A DNA stretch of 64,000 nucleotides from Vicinamibacterales bacterium (GCA_041394705.1 JAWKHS010000003.1:372001-436000), one strand, 5' to 3'. Shown: positions 50,599 to 60,726, counted from the first letter of the stretch. The notes: a model not told the origin generated them from the sequence alone. Program-made: numbers and translations.

Positions 50599-51875
50599 CC
50601 CCCGGGGCGACGCAGCCGGCCACTGGCGCGCCCGCACCTCAGCGACGTGCCCGCCTCCTGTTCGTTGACGACGAGGCCATGGTGCTCGACGGTCTCCGCA
50701 ACATCCTGCATCGCGACCGCCGGCTCTGGCACATCGCGTTTGCTCAGAGCGGCGAGGCCGCGCTGGCGGAGCTGACCCGCCAGCCCGCGGACGTCGTCGT
50801 CAGTGATCTCCGTATGCCGGGCATGGACGGAGCGACGTTTCTCTCCGAGGTGCGCAGCCGCTGGCCGGCCACGGCTCGCATCGTGTTGTCGGGACATGCC
50901 GAGGAGCGCATCGTCGTGCGCGCCGCGGCGGTTGCGCACCAATACCTGAGCAAGCCGCTGGAACCCGAGGCGCTGAGGCGTACGATCACTCGAACGCTCG
51001 ATCTGTGTCGCCTCCTCCAGGATCCCAAGGTGGGCGCCGCAGTCGGCCGCCTGGATCGGCTCCCGTTGCGGCCGTCAGTCTTCCTCGAGCTCTCAGCCCT
51101 CCTCGAGTCCGAACGCGCGTCCGCCGATCAGATCACCGAAGTGGTCGAGCGCGATCCCGCCATCTGCCTCAAAATGCTTCAGCTCGTCAACTCCGCATAC
51201 TTTGGGTTGGCGCGCCCGATCAGCAGCATTCGGCAGGCGGTCGTTTACTTGGGCAGCACGCGCATCAAGGAGTTGGCCTTGAGCGCCGAGCTGTTTGGCC
51301 GCGCCATCGATCATGACGTCGGGGGCACGATGGAGGGCATCCAGTGCCATTCATTGGCCACGGCCGCGGTCGCGCGCCAGCTGGTGTCGCGCCCCGAACA
51401 GGGCGACGAGGCCTTCACTGCGGCATTGCTCCACGATATCGGCCGCATCGTCCTCGGTCTGGGCATCCCGGGCCAGTACGCGGAGATCGCCCGTGAGGCT
51501 GAGCGCACTGCGCGCCCCGTTCACGACGTCGAGCGCGAGCGCCTTGGGACGGATCACGCGGCGGTTGGTGCCTGCCTGTTGACGCTCTGGGGTCTGCCGT
51601 TTTCGATCGCCGAGGTCGTGGCATTCCATGAGTCGCCATCCGACATAGGAGACGGCCCCTGCGACGTGCTTGCGGCCGTGCATGTGGCCGACCGGCTGGT
51701 GAGCGCCGCGCGGCGCGGCGCGGAATCGGAAGTAATCGATCGCGTATTTCTTGAGCGTGCGGGGTTCACCCCGCAGCTCGAGCGGTGGACAGCCGTCGCG
51801 CAGGCATGGCTGGGCGCGCACGGCAAGTCAGCCAGCGCGCATCGTCCGGCGGGAGGGGGCAATGACGGCGCCTGA
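50595..51875 (+). CDS. Response regulator with HDOD output domain
   Basis: 426 residues. Receiver domain 15-140: 'LLFVDDEAMVLDGL', Asp71 ('VVSDLRMPGMDG'), Lys in 'YLSKPLEP'. HDOD domain ~145-400: 'LPLRPSVFLELSALLESERA', 'RDPAICLKMLQLVNSAYFGL', 'AALLHDIGRIVLGLG' and 'HESP'. HDOD proteins act in signalling, linked to c-di-GMP or two-component pathways. The gene overlaps the kinase upstream (4 nt) and the next RR gene (14 nt), forming a tight operon. Confidence 0.9.
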   Translation: MTPGATQPATGAPAPQRRARLLFVDDEAMVLDGLRNILHRDRRLWHIAFAQSGEAALAELTRQPADVVVSDLRMPGMDGATFLSEVRSRWPATARIVLSGHAEERIVVRAAAVAHQYLSKPLEPEALRRTITRTLDLCRLLQDPKVGAAVGRLDRLPLRPSVFLELSALLESERASADQITEVVERDPAICLKMLQLVNSAYFGLARPISSIRQAVVYLGSTRIKELALSAELFGRAIDHDVGGTMEGIQCHSLATAAVARQLVSRPEQGDEAFTAALLHDIGRIVLGLGIPGQYAEIAREAERTARPVHDVERERLGTDHAAVGACLLTLWGLPFSIAEVVAFHESPSDIGDGPCDVLAAVHVADRLVSAARRGAESEVIDRVFLERAGFTPQLERWTAVAQAWLGAHGKSASAHRPAGGGNDGA

Positions 51876-53037
51876 GAGTCGCCTGACCGTGCTCTGCGTG
51901 GACGACGAGCCGAATGTGCTGGAGGGACTCCGGTTGGTCCTCCGCCGACGGTTCGAAGTCCATACGGCGACCAGTGGGCAGGCGGGCCTCACCCACCTAT
52001 CGGCGAATCCGAGCACCGCCATCGTCATGTCCGACATGCGAATGCCGGGCATGGACGGCGCCGCGTTCCTGAGTCGAGCGAGAGCGGAAGCGCCGCGGAC
52101 GGTCCGGCTATTGTTGACGGGCCAGGCCGACCTCGCCGCGGCGATCGCGGCGGTGAATGACGGCGCCCTGTTTCGATTCCTCACGAAGCCATGTCCGCCG
52201 GCGTCGCTGCTCTCGGCGATGTCAGATGCCGCCGCGCAGTACCGACTGCAGAGCGTGGAGCGAGACCTCCTTGAGCAGACCCTCCATGGGAGCATCAAGA
52301 CGTTGGCCGACGTGCTGGCAATCACGAACCCCGCCGCGTTCGGGCGGTCCCTGCGCCTGAAACGTCTCGCGGTGGCCATCGCCGACCGATTGGACCTTCG
52401 CGACCGGTGGCAGCTGGAATTGGCGGCCATGTTATCGCAGCTGGGGTTCGTGAGCGTGCCAGACGACGTCGCGCAGCGCCTGTGCCGGGGCGACGCCCTG
52501 TCCGACGCCGAGCAGCAGATGGTGGACCGGGCGCCGGTGGTCACGGACCAGCTTCTCGCCAGTATTCCACGACTGGAGGGCGTCCGAGAGATCCTCATGC
52601 TCGCGAGCGGTGCGTCCGTGCCCACGGCACCCGACGATCGGTCCGCGTCGCTCCGGCTCGCGGCGCAGATACTTCGCGCCGCCGGAGACTTCGAGGCATT
52701 GACGGTGCGGGGTGCCGGCACCGACATCGCCGTCCAGCGCATGCTCCGGCAGCGCGGTGACTACCGCGCCGACGTCGTCGAAGCCATGGTGGCCATCGCG
52801 GCAGCCGAGAGCCATGTGCTGACGCTGGTATGCGACGTGCCGCTCAGGGACGTCGAGGTCGGTATGGTGCTGGCGGCGGACGTCCGACTGACGTCGGGGA
52901 TGCTCTTGGCGGCGGCCGGCTACGAAGTCACGTCGACGTTCGTCGAACGGGCGCGGAATGCGCCGCCAGGTAGCGTCGTCGAGCCCATTCGCGTCCGCAC
53001 CTGTGCGTTGGACAGGTCGACCGCGAGGCGCCACTGA
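51862..53037 (+). CDS. Response regulator with degenerate HD-GYP-like domain
   Basis: 391 residues. Receiver: 'VLCVDDEPNVLEGLRLVLRR', Asp58 ('VMSDMRMPGMDG'), Lys in 'FLTKPCPP'. The C-terminal region follows the HD-GYP layout ('FGRSLRLKRLAVAIADRLDL', 'ELAAMLSQLGFVSVPDDVAQ') but the HD pair of HDIG is 'SQ' and the later GYP/HHE motifs are missing, so no c-di-GMP phosphodiesterase activity is expected. It overlaps the HDOD regulator by 14 nt. A protein-binding output is likely. Confidence 0.8.
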   Translation: MTAPESRLTVLCVDDEPNVLEGLRLVLRRRFEVHTATSGQAGLTHLSANPSTAIVMSDMRMPGMDGAAFLSRARAEAPRTVRLLLTGQADLAAAIAAVNDGALFRFLTKPCPPASLLSAMSDAAAQYRLQSVERDLLEQTLHGSIKTLADVLAITNPAAFGRSLRLKRLAVAIADRLDLRDRWQLELAAMLSQLGFVSVPDDVAQRLCRGDALSDAEQQMVDRAPVVTDQLLASIPRLEGVREILMLASGASVPTAPDDRSASLRLAAQILRAAGDFEALTVRGAGTDIAVQRMLRQRGDYRADVVEAMVAIAAAESHVLTLVCDVPLRDVEVGMVLAADVRLTSGMLLAAAGYEVTSTFVERARNAPPGSVVEPIRVRTCALDRSTARRH

Positions 53038-53596
53038 CGGTCATGTGGTGGGCGCTCGAGGCTTGAGAGAGGGTCGCTCGGCAGGGGCTCTCGATGGCTG
53101 GCGTTCGGTTCCCGTCGAGTCACACCGCCGATGAGATAGGACGGCTGGTCACGCTGTCCGCTTCCAGTAAGGCGCGGCGTGGCGGTGGCCAGCCGGCATC
53201 TCGCCCAGCCGCACTTCCACCGATCGCGGTCGGTCGATCGAGCCGGGCAGGCGGGCCTTCGATGGCCCTTGCGCAGTGTGCCTGGGGTCTGATGGCGCGG
53301 CCCGGTGCGGGGCCATCGCGCTCAGCTTGTCGAGGGCGACTGAGAGAGTCTCATGCGCTCGGCTCGTGACCGGAATCACCGGCCACAGGGAGGTCGCGCC
53401 TGCCCTCAGAGGCGCGCGGCCGGCGGTGCCAATCCTGGTATGCTCGTGCCGTCTCGTAGATGCGCGGGTCGTGTGTTCAACGTGAAGTCGGGAGGAGGTC
53501 CGGCGGATTCGTTGTCGAGGTCGCCTGGACCGGAGAACGACCTCGTTCGGCTCGGCGGGGCCCACGCGTCACCGTACCGGTCGCGAGGAACACGAC
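53038..53596. other. Gene-free stretch of about 560 bases
   Basis: No credible coding frame. A TATGCT box at ~53439 lies ~160 bases before the next gene and may be its promoter. Confidence 0.4.
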
Positions 53597-54331
53597 ATGC
53601 ACGACTTGACCGAGTTCCGATTGAGTGAGGCCCTGCTGTTGGGAGCGGACCTGCGTCGCGTGAGCGAAGGGGCGACGAGCCTTGAGGCGGCCGCGCAGCG
53701 CACGGCCGCCTTCTTCTGCGAGCAACTCCGAGACCGAGGCCGTATGAGGTCGGCGTGCGTGCTGGCTCGCTGCTACAAGACTCATGCCTTCGGCGAACTG
53801 CCTGCCGACCTGCAACGGGCCGCCCGGGGAGCGATACCCGGCGTCGACCCGCAGCCCATGACGCGATGCCTCACGCTGCTCGGCACCTCCGGGGACCTCG
53901 ACGAGTGGTGCGATCGGCGGCGTTCCGTCGGCCACCGCGCCATCCCCCTCTCGAGCGAGGCCGTAATCCAGAGCCTGCCGATGATCGCCGAGCTCACACG
54001 CGCGCTCGGCGTCGAGGCCGGGGCGTTGCTGCGTGGCGATTCCGAGTTCCTGCTGGAGCGCGACCAGCGTGGCTTCAACGTCTTCCATGTGGCACGAGCC
54101 GAGGACAGCCCGTTCGTACCGGCCCAGGACTCGTTCGTCCGGGCACGCGGTGTCAGGTCCGTCGTCGGCTTCGGATTCACGGTGCCTCCGGCCGACATCT
54201 TCACTGTCATCCTCTTCACGCGTGTGCCAGTTGACGACAATACCGCCGCACTGTTCAAGACCCTCGCGCTCAACCTGAAGCTCGCCCTCTTGCCCTTGGC
54301 GGCCGAACCAACATTCGGCGACCTGACGTGA
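53597..54331 (+). CDS. Unknown sensor-like protein paired with a histidine kinase
   Basis: 244 residues, no signal peptide or membrane helix. Two-layer alpha/beta features: 'FFCEQLRDRGRMRSACVLAR', 'GRNVFHV'-like 'RGFNVFHVARAEDSPFVPAQ' and 'RSVVGFGFTVPPADIFTVIL'. This resembles a ligand-binding domain that elsewhere is fused to kinases, but I cannot name a family. It overlaps the following kinase by 4 nt (ATGA-type), so it probably supplies that kinase's input. Confidence 0.6.
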   Translation: MHDLTEFRLSEALLLGADLRRVSEGATSLEAAAQRTAAFFCEQLRDRGRMRSACVLARCYKTHAFGELPADLQRAARGAIPGVDPQPMTRCLTLLGTSGDLDEWCDRRRSVGHRAIPLSSEAVIQSLPMIAELTRALGVEAGALLRGDSEFLLERDQRGFNVFHVARAEDSPFVPAQDSFVRARGVRSVVGFGFTVPPADIFTVILFTRVPVDDNTAALFKTLALNLKLALLPLAAEPTFGDLT

Positions 54332-55737
54332 GCCGCGTCGAGCCAGCCATGGACCTGGTTCGTTCCCAGCTCGCGACGCTCCAGCAACTCTTGGAGGTAC
54401 ACGAAGAGCAGGCGCGCCACCAGTTCGACATGATTCGTCGCCAGCAGGAGACCCTCGAAGAGCGAGCACGGGAGATCGACGCCGCGAATCGGAGTCTTGC
54501 CGGGGCCAATGCGATGCTGCAGGATATCCTCCGCGTCCTGCCTGGTGCGCTGCTGGTGATTGACCACGACGGCGTCGTACGCCTGACCAATGACACCGCG
54601 AGTACGATGCTCGAGCGTACGGCGCAGGAACTCCAGGGCATGTCCGCCGCACAGATCTTCGCCCAGGAAGATCCACTCCCCCTTGCGGAGATCCAGGCGC
54701 TCGAGGGAGCCGGGGCGGTGTTCCATGCGGAGAAGACCGTGTTCACCGGTGCCGGCCATCATGTGCCAGTGCTGGTTTCGGCGGCGCCACTGCGTGTGGC
54801 CGATTCGGACGCACTCGGATCCCGAACTGTGTGCATCGCCATCGACATCCGGGAGCGCCGGCGCCTTGAGTCCGAACTCCGTCAGTCCCAAAAACTCGAA
54901 GCCGTGGGGCGCCTCGCCTCCGGAATTGCTCACGAGATCAACACGCCCACGCAATTCGTCAACGACAGCGTTCACTTCGCCAGCGAGGCCGTCGGGGACC
55001 TACTCTCGCTGCTGGGGCGCTACAAGGAGTTCCGCGCGGCGATTGCGTCCGGTAGGAACCCTGAGTCGTGGTTGCGCGAGCTCGAAGCGGCCGAGGTGGA
55101 GATCGACCTGCCGTACCTGACCGACAGCCTGGCCCCCGCGCTGTCGCGCGCCGCGGACGGGCTCGATCGAATCACCTCGATCGTTCGTTCGATGAAGGAA
55201 TTCGCCCACCCGGACGCCAGCGACATGGTGGACGTCGACCTGAACCACGCGCTGCAGACGACCTTAACGATCGCCCGCAACGAGTACACGTCCGTTGCGG
55301 ACATCGAGACAGATTTCGGAGCGCTGCCTTTGGTGCCAGCGTATCCCGGCGAGCTGAACCAGGCCTTGCTCAACGTCCTCGTCAACGCGGCGCATGCCGT
55401 TGAGGAGGTGGTCCGGGGTTCTGATCGCAGGGGACGGATTCGCGTCGCGACGCGCCTCGACGGCGACTGGGTCGAGGTCACCATCACCGACACTGGCGGT
55501 GGAATCCCGGAGTCGATCCAGGAGCGGATATTCGATCCGTTCTTTACGACCAAGGAAGTGGGGCGCGGCACAGGCCAGGGCTTGGCGGTCACCCGAGGAG
55601 TCATCGTCGAGAAGCACGGCGGCGCACTAGACTTTCGATGCGAGACGGGACACGGGACGACGTTTTCCATCCGATTGCCATTGCACCGTGCCGGCGCGTC
55701 GACGCGCCCCCACGACCTTTCGGTTCCGGGGGGGTAG
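54328..55737 (+). CDS. PAS-domain sensor histidine kinase
   Basis: 469 residues. An N-terminal coiled coil (~8-65), PAS domain ~65-180 ('PGALLVIDHDGVVRLTNDTA'), H-box 'ASGIAHEINTPTQFVND' with His202 and a complete HATPase ('LNQALLNVLVNAAHAVEE', 'DTGGGIPES', 'FDPFFTTKEVGRGTGQGLAV'). Soluble. It is very similar in the catalytic half to the MHYT kinase at 48649, showing recent duplication. Pairs with the protein just upstream. Confidence 0.92.
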   Translation: MSRVEPAMDLVRSQLATLQQLLEVHEEQARHQFDMIRRQQETLEERAREIDAANRSLAGANAMLQDILRVLPGALLVIDHDGVVRLTNDTASTMLERTAQELQGMSAAQIFAQEDPLPLAEIQALEGAGAVFHAEKTVFTGAGHHVPVLVSAAPLRVADSDALGSRTVCIAIDIRERRRLESELRQSQKLEAVGRLASGIAHEINTPTQFVNDSVHFASEAVGDLLSLLGRYKEFRAAIASGRNPESWLRELEAAEVEIDLPYLTDSLAPALSRAADGLDRITSIVRSMKEFAHPDASDMVDVDLNHALQTTLTIARNEYTSVADIETDFGALPLVPAYPGELNQALLNVLVNAAHAVEEVVRGSDRRGRIRVATRLDGDWVEVTITDTGGGIPESIQERIFDPFFTTKEVGRGTGQGLAVTRGVIVEKHGGALDFRCETGHGTTFSIRLPLHRAGASTRPHDLSVPGG

Positions 55738-56145
55738 CGGCGGCGGGTCTGATTCGCCTGTTGTGGTACGGGAATCTGAGGTGGCTGGTGATGCCTCCCA
55801 GTGCCAGGAATACGGGGCCGCCGCATCATTCTGCAAGTGGGCCCGATCCGATCCCAGGGACGGTTGAGTCAGTCGAATCGGGCGTCGTCCGGCAGCGGTC
55901 GTGGCAGGTCTCCAGGTGTTCGGCGACCTCAAGCGGATGGCACACCCGAATTCGAGCCGAACGAATTCACGGATGACGTCAGCACATTGGAATTGACGCC
56001 TCGTCCGACCGTAAACGACGGCGGTCATTGGAGTTGACTACAGCGACGGGCTACCCCCGTTGGCGTCCGTCCGGTCCGGCCCCTGGAGCCGCTGTCACAC
56101 TCCGCAGGTTGATGGGTCCAATCCGAGTAGCGTGGAGACGTGAGC
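55738..56145. other. Intergenic region before the ECF sigma gene
   Basis: About 400 bases with no gene. Only the promoter of the sigma gene is expected here. Confidence 0.4.
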
Positions 56146-57033
56146 ATGAGCCGGCAGAACCCCCTTTCCGACAGCGATGAGGACGATATCGAGGATCGTC
56201 GCCTGGTCACGGAGGCCCAGGCCGGCAGTCGCGACGCCCTTACGGCGCTCGTCGCACGCCACCAGCGCTGGATCTACAACATTGTGCGGCGTATGGTCTA
56301 CGTCCCGCAGGATGCTGAAGACACGACTCAAGAGATTCTCATCAAGCTGATGACGAAGTTGGCGACGTACGAAGGGCGCGCGCGGTTCCGAACGTGGCTT
56401 TATCGCATCGTGGTCAACCACGTGCTCAATCTGAAGCGTCGCGCATGGGAAGAGACGGGACTGGATTTCGCGAAGTATGCCGCGTCACTGGATGCAACAC
56501 CGGACATCGATTTGCCGGACCCTCGGGCCGTTCCCGTGGATGTGCAACTACTCGTCGACGAAGCCCGGATCGGCTGCACGACAGGCATGCTGCTGTGCCT
56601 GGACCGCGAGCAACGTCTGACCTACGTTCTGGGCGCCATCTTCGGCGTGAGCGACCGCGTGGGCGCGGAGCTCCTGGACGTGTCACGGGATGCCTTTCGC
56701 CAGCGGCTCACGCGGGCCCGGCGCGATCTTCAGGCATTCATGCAGGGCCAATGTGGCCTCGTGAACCTCGCGAATCCCTGCCGCTGCGCGAAGAAGACCC
56801 AAGGGTTCGCGAAGGCCGGCTATCTCGACCCGCAGAAACTCGTCTTCGCAAGCCGCCAGGTCGTCCGCGTGCGTGATGTGGCACCACGGCGGTCCGATGA
56901 ACTCGATGCACTGGATCGTGCGTACGCAGAGATTCACCGCAACCATCCGTTTTTCGAGTCGACCGATTTCGTCCGCACACTCAAGGACTTCGTGACACGC
57001 TCAGAGTTCCGTTCAACCTTGGAGCTTGACTAA
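56146..57033 (+). CDS. ECF sigma factor with a Cys-bearing C-terminal extension
   Basis: 295 residues. Region 2: 'VARHQRWIYNIVRRMVYVPQ', 'DAEDTTQEILIKLMTKLATY', 'RFRTWLYRIVVNHVLNLKRR'. Region 4: 'LTYVLGAIFGVSDRVGAELL', 'VSRDAFRQRLTRARRDLQAF'. A ~90-residue extension ('CGLVNLANPCRCAKKTQGFA') carries three Cys and a helical tail, a known ECF subgroup feature that likely self-regulates. The ATG at 56146 is preferred (GGAG 9 nt upstream); an in-frame GTG at 56140 is less well placed. Overlaps the next gene's ATG. Confidence 0.9.
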   Translation: MSRQNPLSDSDEDDIEDRRLVTEAQAGSRDALTALVARHQRWIYNIVRRMVYVPQDAEDTTQEILIKLMTKLATYEGRARFRTWLYRIVVNHVLNLKRRAWEETGLDFAKYAASLDATPDIDLPDPRAVPVDVQLLVDEARIGCTTGMLLCLDREQRLTYVLGAIFGVSDRVGAELLDVSRDAFRQRLTRARRDLQAFMQGQCGLVNLANPCRCAKKTQGFAKAGYLDPQKLVFASRQVVRVRDVAPRRSDELDALDRAYAEIHRNHPFFESTDFVRTLKDFVTRSEFRSTLELD

Positions 57034-57515
57034 TGCGACGACTGTCCTGTGGCCTTGTCCTCGCGGCGCTCGCCGCTGCCTGCTCCAGCCCACCGGCTAC
57101 CGTCTTGGACTCGCCGGACGAGATCATCGGACTCGAGCGAGCGGCGTTGGAGCGCTGGGGGCGCGGCGACCCCGACGGCTACCTATCGATCATGGCGGCC
57201 GACGTGACGTATTTCGACCCGACGACTGAGCGACGGATCGATGGACGCGCGGCCCTCCGGACACTGTTCGACCCGATCTGGGGAAAGGTGGCGATAGAGC
57301 GGTCCGAAATGCTGAATCCCGCCGTGGTCGCCTCGGATGACACCGCGCTGTTGACCTTCAATCTCGTGAGCCACGGAGGGCAGCTCGCCGACGGGCCCAA
57401 AGCCGACGTGCGCTGGAATTGCAGCGAGATCTACCGCAAGATCGAGGGGAGATGGCTCATCGTGCACTCGCACTGGTCGTACACGAAGCCCCAGGTGGCG
57501 CAACAAGGCGTCTGA
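57033..57515 (+). CDS. SnoaL/DUF4440-like lipoprotein
   Basis: 160 residues. The lipobox 'LAAAC' ends a signal (~17). The body matches the NTF2-like fold: 'LERAALERWGRGDPDGYLSI', 'YFDPTTERRIDGRAALRTLF', 'WLIVHSHWSY'. Such domains bind small hydrophobic molecules or oligomerise. The start codon shares bases with the sigma stop (TAATG), so translation is coupled and the protein may be the sigma's co-regulated partner. Confidence 0.85.
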   Translation: MRRLSCGLVLAALAAACSSPPATVLDSPDEIIGLERAALERWGRGDPDGYLSIMAADVTYFDPTTERRIDGRAALRTLFDPIWGKVAIERSEMLNPAVVASDDTALLTFNLVSHGGQLADGPKADVRWNCSEIYRKIEGRWLIVHSHWSYTKPQVAQQGV

Positions 57516-57569
57516 TGTGATGCCCTAGCGGACGTTGGTCTGTGCGTGATCCCATACGCTGCGCGCGTG

Positions 57570-58792
57570 ACGACCGGGGCCGCGCGCGCGCTCCTGCGCC
57601 GCCTGGGCCAGTTCGTCGACGGGTTCAGTGCGTGCTTCAGTCGGTGGCCGCAGCGCGAGGCGGTTAGCCAGTATCTCGATGCCTGCTCAACGACAGTGAG
57701 CGGAAGTCGATGCAGGCTCTGCAGGGGCGGCTTAGCGAGCCCGGCCAATATCAGGCGCTGCAGCACTTCATGACGCACTCGCCGTGGGAGGCCCATCGCG
57801 TGTGAGCGCACCTGCGGACGATAGTGCCGGTGCGCACCGGATTCTTCCCATCGACGACACCGGCCTTCCGAAACAGGGGACCGCGTCGGTGGGTGTGCAG
57901 CGTCAGCACTGCGGCGCGCTCGGCCAGAACGGCAAGTGCTGGGTCGCGGTCTTGAGCGCACTGATCGCCGACGGGCGCACGTGGCCGCTGGCCTTCGACC
58001 TGTATCTGCCACGGCCGTGGACGGAGGATGCCGCGCTTCGGGACGCCGTCGGCGTTCCGTCCACGGTTCCGTTCCGCGAGAAGTGGCGGATCTCCCTGGT
58101 GCAGGTCCGCGCCATCCAGCAGGTCGGGTTCACGATCACTGGCGTTGTCGTCGATGCCGATTACGGCACCAACGCCGCGTTCCGGGCTGGGCTGGGCTGG
58201 AGCGTCTCGGCTACGGGGTCGCCGTGCGCGGCGAGGCGGTGTTCACGGTGGTGGCGTGGACGCGCCGTCGCTGCGCGAAGGGCCTGGCGACGATGGCGCC
58301 CGACGACGCGTGGGAGACGGTGACGTGGGGCGCGGGCATCGCCGGACCGTTCACAGCCCGGTTCTGTGCGCTGCGGGTACGCCCGCCGACCGGCCGCGGC
58401 GACCGCTGGCTGCTCTGCGAGCGCTCCGAGACCGACGTCCGCAAGTACTACCTGCTGCATCTGCCCGTCACCACGCCGCTCGGCGATCTCGTTGCCCTGG
58501 CCCGCAGTCGCGGGCCGATCGAGCAGTAGTACCGAGAACTCTAAGACGACCTGGGCCTCGACTACTTCGAGGGCCGCACCTACACCGGCCTCGCCCATTA
58601 TTTCGTGCTCGCGGTCGTCGCCTTCACCTTCTTACAGATCGAACGCGCGCGACACCCCGACGCGCTCCGCCCGAACCTACCGGTCATGCGCGGCTGGGCG
58701 CGCGAAATCCTTGGCCTGCCCAACATCGTGCACAACCGCCGACTACTCGGCATGCTCGACAGCTTTCGCCGCAACGCGCCATTGCGAAGGTG
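57570..58792 (+). pseudogene. IS701-family transposase relic
   Basis: Pieces of one DDE transposase lie in several frames: 'LLNDSERKSMQALQGRLSEP', 'RILPIDDTGLPKQGTASVGV' (first Asp pair), 'YLPRPWTEDAALRDAVGVPS', 'GVVVDADYGTNAAFR' (second Asp), and 'LGLDYFEGRTYTGLAHYFVL' near the end (Glu). Frameshifts and stops (e.g. a TGA at 57802 where Trp is expected, TAG at 58528) make it inactive. The family is inferred from these motifs. Confidence 0.75.
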
Positions 58793-58890
58793 ACAAAGTA
58801 GTGTTATGCGGACAGCTGAGTGGCCACACTGTAGGTATGCTGTGGCGATCCGTCAGCAGCGGGGATCGTCGCAAAATACAAGGACGATTA
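58793..58890. other. Short spacer between the relic and the VWFA gene
   Basis: No gene or motif seen. Confidence 0.3.
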
Positions 58891-60726
58891 TTAAGGCGCC
58901 ACATCCAACTCAGTAGAACAGCTGTCGATCGGGCGGCCGTCCGAGTGCATCCTCAACCGATAACGGCCCGCCGCCGTCGGCAGCGTGAGCGAGGACTCAA
59001 GGCGCCACCACCCTCGGCCAGCAGGCGAGACGCTGACCGGCGCGCTGAGCACCGTGACGCCCTCACTTTCCACGACCGCGGAAACGTCACTGCCTTTGAG
59101 GTGCCCAAGCGCAGACGCGGTTGCGTGAGCACGCAACGCGGCGCCACCGGCAAAGACGTGCGTGGCGCTCGCCAGTTCGGCTCCGGCCTGTTCCAAATGC
59201 ACCCCGGCGCAGACGGCTGATGAGGCGGCGTCCTTCGGCACTGTCACGTCCGCGAACACCGTGCCACCCGTGCCGACTCCCTGAACGATCAGGCGAAACT
59301 GATAATTTCCAGCCGGGAGCGAGAGTCGTGGCGCGGCGGTGACCGCCCTGGCCCCTGATCGGGGCACACGCCCGGATTGCTGCGCGCGCATCACTCCCTT
59401 CTCGTCAACCGCCATCACCAAATATGTCGCGTCGCTTCCGACAGGCAGTCCGCCCAAGACGGCAAACGGCGCGACGACCGAGGGCGAACGAGACAGATGA
59501 CTCACGAGGGCCGGCGCCATCGCCACGCGCACACCGCGGATTGGCAATGGCGCCGCAACTGGCACGAGCGCCGGCACTGCTGGCCTGGCGAGTGGGACGA
59601 ACCCGGTCCGGTGACGCACCGTTACAACCGGTCGGCGGACGCGCACGTCGATCGATTGCACGCGCCATGTCCGCTCGGGTGGCGCCGTGGGTGCGTAGCC
59701 GAGCAGGTAGTACGCGCGATTCTCGCGAGCGACCTGGACAAGCGCCTTGGCGACGGAGTTCGTGTTGACGATGGCGCTGCCGCCGGTCACACGGGCAACG
59801 TCGCGGAGCGCATCCAGTTCCGTGCCGTATTCCGGAACCTTGCGGAATCGGGAGACGTTCGGACCGGAATACAGCCCGCGTGGATCGACTGGATAGACGG
59901 CGACATTTCCTTCAAACGCAGCCCGGACCACCTCTCGGAGCTTCTCGCCCGTAAGATCCGTCGGGTTGGCGAGTGCCGCCCGCACGTCCACCGACAGCCC
60001 TTCATTGAACCAAAGGACGGCCTTGCGCCGAGAGGGGACCGCCGCAAGGCGCTCCACCACCAGCCGGACCATCTCGAGGCCAGCGGCGGGATCGAACAGC
60101 GTGCCGCCATCACCGAAATCGGCCGGATCGATGCCGTCGGAGCTGATCGGCCCGTTTGCGCCTGCCTCGGCCGCCCCTATCACATCCACGCCGGCCGCCC
60201 CGTCTTGCGCAATCCCGCCGCGGCCGGAGGTCCCACGCGCGATGCCGATTAGGCGATTCCGGTCAGTGCTGAAGAGCAGTGCCGCCGTGCTGCCGGACCT
60301 TAGCACGGCGGCGTAATCATGGGGCTGCAGCGTGTTCTGGATGAACTCCATGGCGAGACGGCGCGCCTGGATGCCGCTCCGTGGGCCAAGATTCAACTCG
60401 TCGATGACCAGCGCAAACACGCCGCCGGGTTCGGCAGCGTTCGAGGCGACGCCGTCCGGTGTGTCAGCCTCCGGGGGCGCCAGGCTGGCATCCACGAGAC
60501 GCAACTGCTCGATCGGTGTGCGGGCTCCGTCCACCAGCAACTCGAAGTCGGCGGCTGTCAAGTCGCGCACGATCTCCCCATCAGGTCCGGTGACCGCGAC
60601 ATCGACCACGACAAGTGTTGTACCCGTTCGAAACTGTGCGTGGGGGTGAGATGAAGTAGCCAGCGTCGCTACGAAGGCAACGAACGGCAGCAAGCCCGCA
60701 TGTTGGACGGCTCCTCTAAGCGGCAT
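58891..60726 (-). CDS. VWFA-related acidobacterial secreted protein
   Basis: 611 residues. A signal region ends at 'SSHPHAQFRTG' (~32). 'VVVDVAVTGPDGEIVRDLTA' and 'DFELLVDG' begin the TIGR03436-type domain; 'VFALVIDELNLGPRSGIQAR' replaces the MIDAS 'DxSxS' with DELNLG, so metal binding through the usual motif is doubtful. 'LGYAPTAPPERTWRVQSIDV' marks its end. The C-terminal ~200 residues are beta-rich. The start ATG 60726 precedes the hydrophobic signal. Secretion is sure; function is not. Confidence 0.85.
   Translation of the reverse strand: MPLRGAVQHAGLLPFVAFVATLATSSHPHAQFRTGTTLVVVDVAVTGPDGEIVRDLTAADFELLVDGARTPIEQLRLVDASLAPPEADTPDGVASNAAEPGGVFALVIDELNLGPRSGIQARRLAMEFIQNTLQPHDYAAVLRSGSTAALLFSTDRNRLIGIARGTSGRGGIAQDGAAGVDVIGAAEAGANGPISSDGIDPADFGDGGTLFDPAAGLEMVRLVVERLAAVPSRRKAVLWFNEGLSVDVRAALANPTDLTGEKLREVVRAAFEGNVAVYPVDPRGLYSGPNVSRFRKVPEYGTELDALRDVARVTGGSAIVNTNSVAKALVQVARENRAYYLLGYAPTAPPERTWRVQSIDVRVRRPVVTVRHRTGFVPLARPAVPALVPVAAPLPIRGVRVAMAPALVSHLSRSPSVVAPFAVLGGLPVGSDATYLVMAVDEKGVMRAQQSGRVPRSGARAVTAAPRLSLPAGNYQFRLIVQGVGTGGTVFADVTVPKDAASSAVCAGVHLEQAGAELASATHVFAGGAALRAHATASALGHLKGSDVSAVVESEGVTVLSAPVSVSPAGRGWWRLESSLTLPTAAGRYRLRMHSDGRPIDSCSTELDVAP

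Noticed and set aside
57802..57804. In-frame TGA in the IS701 relic
   Set aside because: Trp (TGG) is expected there and the gene has other stops and frameshifts, so it is simple decay.
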